Shown: in pieces, positions 54,089 through 59,272 of the stretch
Position numbering within the stretch: position 1 is the stretch's first letter
Layout of the letters: each line of letters starts with the position of its first letter
Origin: Verrucomicrobiota bacterium
Lineage (GTDB): Bacteria > Verrucomicrobiota > Verrucomicrobiia > Limisphaerales > SIBE01
NCBI GenBank assembly: GCA_016871535.1
Contig: VHCZ01000008.1
Span: 1 to 59,272, forward strand
DNA length: 59,272 nt
Direction of reading: 5' to 3'
Notes under the pieces: generated by a model
Told to the model about the DNA's origin: nothing
What the model saw: the letters and a program-made list of their open reading frames with translations, nothing else
The model's database searches: none
Position numbers and translations under genes: made by a program

Positions 54089-55270
54089 ATGAGCGCAGTC
54101 GCCCGCCAAACGCCGAGATCACGCCCCCGAGATTTGTTCGTCCTCGTGTCGTTTCTGTCGGTCGGGTCCGTTCTTGCAGGAGACATTCCCCGGGATCGCT
54201 CGCTTCAAGTGATATCGGGTCGGACGATGGGGACGACTTTCACGGTCAAATTCTTGACCAGTCTTCCTGCGGCTTCGGAGTCATCCAGGAGGAGAATTCT
54301 CCAAAAACCTTCGCACATTGAACCGCTGAACGGCCCCCTCTCCCGTTCCCTCTCCCCCTCCGAGGGGGAGAGGGTGTCCGTAGGACGGGGCGCGTTTGTG
54401 AAAGAGGTCGAGTCGGAGATCAATCGATTGCTCGAGAAGATCAACCGGCAGATGTCCACTTATTTGCCCGATTCGGAGCTTTCCCAATTCAATGCGTGCG
54501 GGCACACGAATTGGTTTCCGGTGTCTCGAGAAGTCGTGGAAGTCTTCGAGAACGCGCTGGCGCTCAGTGAGGCTTCCCAGGGCGCGTTCGACATCACGGT
54601 GGGACCGCTGGTGAACCTTTGGGGATTCGGACCCGAGAAAAGGGCCTGGCAAGTTCCGGAGGCCGACCGCATCGCGCAACTCCTGCGGCACGTGGGCTAC
54701 AACAAGGTTTTCGCGCAGACGCGCCCTCCCCGCATCCGCAAAACCGCGCCGGAGGTGTATTGCGACCTATCGGCCATTGCCAAAGGGCATGGTGTGGATC
54801 GCGTGGCGCAATATCTGGAAGCCATCCGCGTTCAGGATTATTTGGTGCAAATTGGCGGGGAGGTGCGCGCCAAAGGGAAGAATCCGGAAGGACAGACTTG
54901 GAACGTCGGCATCCAGGACCCGAGGGACGCCAGCCGAATTTGCCGCCGCGTGCAGCTTCAAAATCAAGCGCTCTCCACGTCCGGGGACTACGTGCAGTCT
55001 TTCGAGCAGAACGGCCGGAAGTATTCGCACACGATCGATCCGCGAACCGGGCGTCCGGTCACCCATGCGCTCGCCTCGGTCAGCGTCGTCCATGATTCCT
55101 CCGCGATGGCGGATGCGTGGGCCACGGCTTTGAACGTTCTGGGTTCGGAGGCGGGATTCGCGCTGGCCGCGAAAAAAGGACTGCCCGTTTTGATGGTCCT
55201 TCGGACTCCAGATGGCTATGTGGAAAAAATGACGCCGGATTTTTTAGAACTGATCGCTGAAGCGCCATGA
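54089..55270 (+). CDS. apbE: FAD:protein FMN transferase (ApbE)
   Basis: 393 residues with an N-terminal hydrophobic segment (about residues 16-30). The ApbE core starts GRTMGTTFTVKF (~44) and includes INRQMSTYLPDSELSQFN, DITVGPLVNLWGF, CDLSAIAKGHGVDRVAQYLE, YLVQIGGEVRAKG, STSGDYVQSFEQNGRKYSHT and IDPRTGRPVTHAL, then SSAMADAWATALNVLG. It attaches FMN covalently to threonine in S(G)AT motifs of target proteins; the next gene has such a motif. Between the first strand and KEVESEINRLLE is a low-complexity stretch (~66-101) containing a partial G element (RSLSPSEGERVSVG), in-frame. Its TGA overlaps the ATG of the following frame (ATGA). Confidence 0.95.
   Translation: MSAVARQTPRSRPRDLFVLVSFLSVGSVLAGDIPRDRSLQVISGRTMGTTFTVKFLTSLPAASESSRRRILQKPSHIEPLNGPLSRSLSPSEGERVSVGRGAFVKEVESEINRLLEKINRQMSTYLPDSELSQFNACGHTNWFPVSREVVEVFENALALSEASQGAFDITVGPLVNLWGFGPEKRAWQVPEADRIAQLLRHVGYNKVFAQTRPPRIRKTAPEVYCDLSAIAKGHGVDRVAQYLEAIRVQDYLVQIGGEVRAKGKNPEGQTWNVGIQDPRDASRICRRVQLQNQALSTSGDYVQSFEQNGRKYSHTIDPRTGRPVTHALASVSVVHDSSAMADAWATALNVLGSEAGFALAAKKGLPVLMVLRTPDGYVEKMTPDFLELIAEAP
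54332..54377. repeat. partial family G element inside apbE
   Basis: GGCCCCCTCTCCCGTTCCCT followed by CCCTCTCCCCCTC-CGA-GGGGGAGAGGG, a strong hairpin with TCC-type loop, in-frame within apbE. Confidence 0.75.
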
Positions 55271-55866
55271 ACCCGTTGAACTTTCCCGCTCCAGAGCTTC
55301 CCATGAACCGGACGGTAGGGCGAGCCTGTCCCCAGCGAGCCGGTCCAGACGTATTCCAAGCACGTGGAGCGGCTCGCCGGGACGGACTCGCCCTACCATC
55401 GACGCGTTCGTGGGCCGTAGGCACGGCTCGCAGGCCGTGGAAGCTCCCCATCAACCGTCTCTTCGGACCGTGGCCTTTGAGCCGCTGCATCCGCGAACTC
55501 CGGAGCGGGGCCGGAAGCAGCCTCAAGGCTGCGGTCCGCACGGTCTTCAGTTCATGGCCCGTGAACAACAGGAGACTCCCCATGAACCACTGGGTAGGGC
55601 GAGCCTGTCCCCAGCGAGCCGGTCCAGACGTATTCCAAGCACGTGGAGCGGCTCGCCGGGACGGACTCGCCCTACCATCGACGCGTTCATGGGCCGTAGG
55701 CACGGCTCGCAGGCCGTGGAAGCTTCTCCTGAACTCGGTAGGGACGGATTCCACTCCGTCCCTGACTCTACTCTGCATTCGAAAGTGCAGCTTGAGGGAC
55801 GCGGCGGAACGCGTCCTTACCAGTTCCTGCACCGTGTGCGCAGTTCGGAAGCCGTGCGAGCTCGGG
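55271..55866. repeat. repeat island between apbE and the FMN-binding gene
   Basis: Six palindromic units in 600 bp: A (55314-55397), L (55408-55450), H (55464-55538, 75 bp), A again (55593-55676), L (55687-55728) and C (55737-55821). The two A-L pairs are nearly identical over more than 100 bp, so part of the island is a tandem duplication with H in between. The frame starting at the ATGA of apbE remains open through the whole island into the FMN-binding gene. Confidence 0.92.
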
Positions 55867-57237
55867 GTGAAACCCACGGCAGCAGACGGCCTTCTGTCAA
55901 CGTGGCTGCGCTGGTTCCTCTGGATTTGCCTATCCTGTCTGGCCGCCACGACTGTAATCGCCGAGGATGAAATCGAACTTCTCAGCGGCAATCGAATTCA
56001 GGGGAAGATTATTGAGCGCACCGCCCAATCGATCAAAATTCAGATCACAGTGGAGAAACGTCCTTTGGTCCGGAGTTATCCGCTCAACCGCGTGCGAGCC
56101 ATTACTCAAAACGGCCAGCGCCAGATTCTCGTTCCTACAGGCAAAGAGGCCTCGAACTCGGCGCCCGCCGCTGCTTCACGTCCCGCCTCCGTACCGGGGA
56201 AACCGCCGCCCATTGATCCCGGTCTGGATTCGCAAATCGACCAGATGGGACGCACGCCGCCGGATTGGTTTGATGCCACGCCGCTGGAATATCCAGACAC
56301 GCTCGATCTCTCCTGGCCCGAACCGGCGCCGGTCATTTGGAATTACACGCGCAACGTGGACCACTACCTCTGGGACATCATCAGTTCGAATCCCAGGCGC
56401 TATCGGAGCGGCGTCCGCTTCATGCACCATGTCCTGAACGTCAATCAGCAAAACGAAGGCGTGCGCGCCCGCGCCATCAATGAACTCGGCCGAATGTATT
56501 TTGAATTCTTCCGCGATTACGCGCGGGCGGCGTTTTGGTGGCGTCAGGCCAAAGTGGATCAAAATCCGAAATTCACTCCATCGCCCAGCGCTGCTCACCT
56601 GGCGGAGTGTTACTGGCGATTGGGCAGCCGTTCGAGCGCCACGAGCTTGCTCGAACAGCTTCCGCTGACACCCGCTGTCATCAAGGCCTGGGCCGATCTG
56701 AAGGAGACCGAGAAAGCGCTCTGCCTTTGCGACGAGGCCCTCAAGCTCGGCCTTCCGCCCAGCCAGATTTACCTGCTGGCCGGGGACGCCTGCCGCGCGG
56801 CCCGCGATTTCTCCAAGGCAACCGAGTTTTACCAGAAAGTCCTGGGCGTCCCCAAACCGGCGAAGCCAGATGATGAAATCAAGAGGGACCAGGAACGAGC
56901 GGCCGCGACTTTGGAGGTGATTCGCTTGTTCGATACGCTGGACGTGAGCCGGATTCCGGACGGCAGCTATCCCGGAAAAAGCCTGGGCTACTACGGCCAC
57001 CTCGAAGTGGAAGCCATCGTGAAAGCAAAACGAATCGAGGACCTCAAGGTGACCTACAACCCGGATCGCCAATATTTTCACGCCGTGGATGAATCGATCC
57101 GCCGCATCCTGGAGCGGCAAACGGTCAACGGCGTGGATGCCATCAGCGGCGCCACGGTGACTTCCGAAGCCGTCATCCGCGCCGCAGCCAAAGCGCTGGC
57201 AAGCGGGATGAGCACGAATGCGGCGGAGCGCCGTTAA
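55867..57237 (+). CDS. FMN-binding-domain protein with TPR-like region, likely ApbE substrate
   Basis: 456 residues from GTG 55867. Signal sequence LRWFLWICLSCLAATTVIA; an SH3-like stretch (IELLSGNRIQGKIIERTAQS, ~40-85); a proline-rich linker; a helical TPR-like region (~180-340, with INELGRMYFEFFRDYARAAF, LAECYWRLGSRSSATSLLEQ and IYLLAGDACRAARDFSKATE); and a C-terminal FMN_bind domain (DGSYPGKSLGYYGHLEVEAI ... VDAISGATVTSEAVIRAAAK, ~375-445). SGAT is the motif that ApbE flavinylates, on the threonine. The frame is open upstream to 55267, where an ATGA overlap with apbE may have been the original start before repeats filled the 5' end. It likely hands electrons from or to the polyferredoxin encoded next. 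Confidence 0.85.
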   Translation: MKPTAADGLLSTWLRWFLWICLSCLAATTVIAEDEIELLSGNRIQGKIIERTAQSIKIQITVEKRPLVRSYPLNRVRAITQNGQRQILVPTGKEASNSAPAAASRPASVPGKPPPIDPGLDSQIDQMGRTPPDWFDATPLEYPDTLDLSWPEPAPVIWNYTRNVDHYLWDIISSNPRRYRSGVRFMHHVLNVNQQNEGVRARAINELGRMYFEFFRDYARAAFWWRQAKVDQNPKFTPSPSAAHLAECYWRLGSRSSATSLLEQLPLTPAVIKAWADLKETEKALCLCDEALKLGLPPSQIYLLAGDACRAARDFSKATEFYQKVLGVPKPAKPDDEIKRDQERAAATLEVIRLFDTLDVSRIPDGSYPGKSLGYYGHLEVEAIVKAKRIEDLKVTYNPDRQYFHAVDESIRRILERQTVNGVDAISGATVTSEAVIRAAAKALASGMSTNAAERR

Positions 57238-57255
57238 AACGTTTCGGAGAACCCC

Positions 57256-57339
57256 GGTAGGGCGAGTCCGTCCCGGCGAGCCGCTCGACGTGCGTGGAAC
57301 ACGTCCGACTCGGCTCGCTGGGGACAGGCTCGCCCTACC
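57256..57339. repeat. palindromic element, family A copy
   Basis: 84 bp, opposite orientation to the copies at 55 kb. Fills the 140-bp gap before the polyferredoxin gene. Confidence 0.93.
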
Positions 57340-57376
57340 GTCTGGTTCATGGGAAGTTGAATAACGTGAGAGCGCT

Positions 57377-59272
57377 GTGAGATTAGACCATTTCCTACCC
57401 ACACTGACCCGGATCAAAGGCCGTCCGCCTCGGCTCGCCAAATGGCCGTCGCGTCTGGCGCAAAAGCTCTTGCCGGCTGAATGGCTTTCACACTGGGAAT
57501 CCCGCAAAGCCGGCGCGATCCGCCGCGCATTGAAGCGTCTCGGACCGACCTGGCTTTCTTCGCCCGTGCGGCGCGTGATCCAGGGCGTCTGCTTCGTTTT
57601 GTTTCTCTGGTTCTTCTTTTACTCCTGCTGGCCGTATCGCGTGCAGCCCGCGCCGGTCTGGAAGGCGTGGATTCCCGTTGAGATCGATGCCGATACCGGC
57701 GACTGCCGCGTCACGGCGAAGGATGAACTGCCGGGCGTGATTCGCGAAGGCGATCTTCTCCACATCTCGGATGAAAGTCCCAGCGGCCACGCGACGGCCT
57801 ATCTTGGCCCCTTTGTGGTTCGCCGCGCCGAGAACAAGGAATTGCACCTGCATCCTGAAAAAGCGATGACGCCCGAAGCGCTGGAAAAAATGTCCGTGAG
57901 CACCGGCCCGTGGATGCTCTCGGTCCGTCCACCGAACGAATGGCCCTCACACTACGCGGATGAATTCGCGCGTCGCGACGAAATCCCGGTCGAAGCGTTT
58001 CTCTTGATCGATCCGCTCGTGAGCCTATCCACGGCGGTGGCCGCCAAGGCCTGGATGGGATCGCTCTGGGGCGCGGCGATCATCCTGGCGGTCTGTGTGT
58101 TCATCCCGCGCGGATTTTGCGGATACGTCTGTCCGCTCGGCACGTTGATCGATTTGTTCGACTGGGCTGTGGTCGGACGCGTGAAGCGCTGGTGGTTCTT
58201 CGCTGTTTCCCGCGGCAACCGTCGTGAAGGTTCCGACATCTGGTTCTTCGGCATTCCCTCTCCCTGGAGGGAGAGGAATAGGGTGAGGGTGAAAGCGCTG
58301 GACAAATCGGCGACCTTGGAAAGTACCGGCGCGTCTCCCTCACCCCAACCCTCTCCCGCTGGGAGAGGGAGAACGGCCACTGAAAGCAGCAAACCGCGGC
58401 TCCGCGTGCCGGAGGATGGCTGGTGGGTTCATCTGAAGTACTATTTGTTGTTCGGCGTGATGCTGGCGGCTTTTAGCGGGGTCTTGTTGTCCGGGATCGT
58501 CTCGGCGATTCCGGTGCTGACACGGGGTTTGCTCTTTCTCCTCGCGCCGCTACAACTGGGATTCATGCGCGGCTGGCATCAGGTGCCGCCGATGAACCTC
58601 GGCCAGATCGTGTCGATCGTCTTGTTCCTGGCCGTGCTCGGCCTGGGCTTTTTTCGCCCGCGATTCTGGTGCAAATACGTTTGTCCCAGCGGCGCGGTCT
58701 TCTCCCTGGGAAATCTTTTTCGCGTGAGCGAGCGCAAGGTGGAAAACACGTGCATTCACTGCAACAAGTGCGTCGAGATTTGCCCGTTCGACGCCATCAA
58801 ACCGGACTTCACCACGCGCGTCACCGATTGCACGCTGTGCCAGACCTGCGGCGGGGTCTGTCCGACGCACGCAATCAAATTTGTGGAGCGCAGCAATCGC
58901 GTGGCGTTGAAATTGGAAAACGATCCGCCCACAGGTGAGCGCTCGCTGGAAGCCGACTTGCATTGGCTCTTTTCGCGTGAACGCGGTAGGGCGAGCCTGT
59001 CCCCAGCGAGCCGAGCCGGACGTGTTCCAAGCGCGTGGCGCGGCTCGCCAGGACGGACTCACCCTCCCAGGCTCATGGACGGCTTCGAGACCGCGGGAGA
59101 TCTCGACGAACCCACCCCTTCGCCCCTCCCAGGAGGGGAATTTGAAGCTCGCGCGCGCAATACGGCTCCCCTCCCGGGAAGGGCTGGGGGCGGGTTCGTG
59201 AGTGCGTCCATTGGCCGTCGGAGTTTTGTGTCCAGCGGAATCGGCTTGCTGGCGGCGTTCGTCGGCGGTCTC
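57377..59272 (+). CDS. NapH/NosR-like membrane polyferredoxin with three in-frame repeats (3' end outside window)
   Basis: At least 632 residues from GTG 57377; the frame is open to the window end. Helix ~75-90 (GVCFVLFLWFFFYSCWPY), an extracytoplasmic region (~95-215), and helices around GCIVILA-like AAIILAVCVFIP. The cysteine pair CGYVCPLGTLIDLFDW (~249-264) and its twin WCKYVCPSGAVFSLGN (~431-446) are the NapH/NosR motif, and two 4Fe-4S clusters follow (CIHCNKCVEICPF and CTLCQTCGGVCP, ~459-497). Extra segments match repeats: G (58254-58371), A (58985-59068) and F (59108-59197). Then comes a twin-arginine-like GRRSFVSSGIGLLAAF. It fits the role of a membrane electron conduit to the flavinylated protein. 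Confidence 0.85.
   Translation, partial: MRLDHFLPTLTRIKGRPPRLAKWPSRLAQKLLPAEWLSHWESRKAGAIRRALKRLGPTWLSSPVRRVIQGVCFVLFLWFFFYSCWPYRVQPAPVWKAWIPVEIDADTGDCRVTAKDELPGVIREGDLLHISDESPSGHATAYLGPFVVRRAENKELHLHPEKAMTPEALEKMSVSTGPWMLSVRPPNEWPSHYADEFARRDEIPVEAFLLIDPLVSLSTAVAAKAWMGSLWGAAIILAVCVFIPRGFCGYVCPLGTLIDLFDWAVVGRVKRWWFFAVSRGNRREGSDIWFFGIPSPWRERNRVRVKALDKSATLESTGASPSPQPSPAGRGRTATESSKPRLRVPEDGWWVHLKYYLLFGVMLAAFSGVLLSGIVSAIPVLTRGLLFLLAPLQLGFMRGWHQVPPMNLGQIVSIVLFLAVLGLGFFRPRFWCKYVCPSGAVFSLGNLFRVSERKVENTCIHCNKCVEICPFDAIKPDFTTRVTDCTLCQTCGGVCPTHAIKFVERSNRVALKLENDPPTGERSLEADLHWLFSRERGRASLSPASRAGRVPSAWRGSPGRTHPPRLMDGFETAGDLDEPTPSPLPGGEFEARARNTAPLPGRAGGGFVSASIGRRSFVSSGIGLLAAFVGGL
58254..58371. repeat. palindromic element, family G inside the polyferredoxin gene
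   Basis: TTCCCTCTCCCTGGAGGGAG ... CCTCTCCCGCTGGGAGAGGGAG, with hairpins CCCTCTCCC-GCT-GGGAGAGGG and TCCCTCTCCC-TGG-AGGGAGAGGA. In-frame, between the first CPLG motif and a membrane helix. Confidence 0.88.
58985..59068. repeat. palindromic element, family A inside the polyferredoxin gene
   Basis: 84 bp (last foot slightly diverged, CCCTCCC). Read GRASLSPASRAGRVPSAW..., the same frame as in the GH5-like gene. It lies after the 4Fe-4S domain. Confidence 0.92.
59108..59197. repeat. palindromic element, family F inside the polyferredoxin gene
   Basis: GAACCCACCCCTTCGCCCCT ... GCTGGGGGCGGGTTC, 90 bp. Read [16 protein letters not shown]..., the same frame and nearly the same peptide as in the ureAB linker. 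Confidence 0.92.

Overview
The window is high-GC bacterial chromosome, most likely from a Verrucomicrobiota member of the Pedosphaerales/Limisphaerales type. That assignment is an inference from gene content: a giant lamin-tail/CotH secreted protein, a formylglycine-type sulfatase, a DUF1501 Tat protein, H-X9-DG-type prepilins, a CxxCH toroid protein and a futalosine-route menaquinone gene. A planctomycete is the main alternative. I see no rRNA, tRNA, CRISPR array, insertion sequence or phage gene.

Layout. 1-2.8 kb: a truncated sulfatase joined at a palindromic repeat to a dead collagen-binding-type fossil, then a response regulator overlapping a very short prepilin-like ORF. 3.2-4.1 kb: a XerC/D-type recombinase. 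4.5-18.5 kb (minus strand): a complete urea uptake and hydrolysis locus, read as porin, urtABCDE, ureD, ureAB fusion, ureC, ureF, ureG; ureE is not seen. 19-27 kb: a 1963-residue LTD/CotH protein and an EF-G-like GTPase. 27-34 kb: a Calx-beta fossil, a CxxCH toroid protein, a DUF1501 protein, a parvulin isomerase and serA. 34-41 kb: two dicarboxylate symporters, a glycoside-hydrolase-like lipoprotein, a broken ankyrin gene, a Sel1 lipoprotein and a SirB1-like protein. 41.6-45 kb: an oxidoreductase, mqnC and a prepilin. 45-49.3 kb: an exopolysaccharide export set (beta-barrel, Wza-like, Wzc-like tyrosine kinase). 49.3-52.6 kb: MTA phosphorylase, a cytochrome b fused to two c-heme domains, and a Rieske protein. 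52.7-59.3 kb: a NifS-like protein with arginine at the PLP-lysine position, then an ApbE / FMN-binding / polyferredoxin electron-transfer module cut off by the window end.

The most unusual property of the window is its repeats. About forty copies of at least ten families of short palindromic elements (about 70-160 bp) occur. Many have the REPIN plan known from other bacteria: two inverted hairpin units with GTAG feet. Stem sequences differ between copies with compensating changes while loops stay fixed. They occupy nearly every gap of the urea operon. They also lie inside conserved genes (ureF, ureAB, ureD, mqnC, apbE, a GH-like gene, and three times in the polyferredoxin), where the reading frame stays open. 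The commonest element is exactly 84 bp in eight of nine copies and is stop-free in four of six frames. This suggests a large, coding-tolerant palindromic-element system whose mobilising enzyme, perhaps a RAYT-type transposase, is not in this window.
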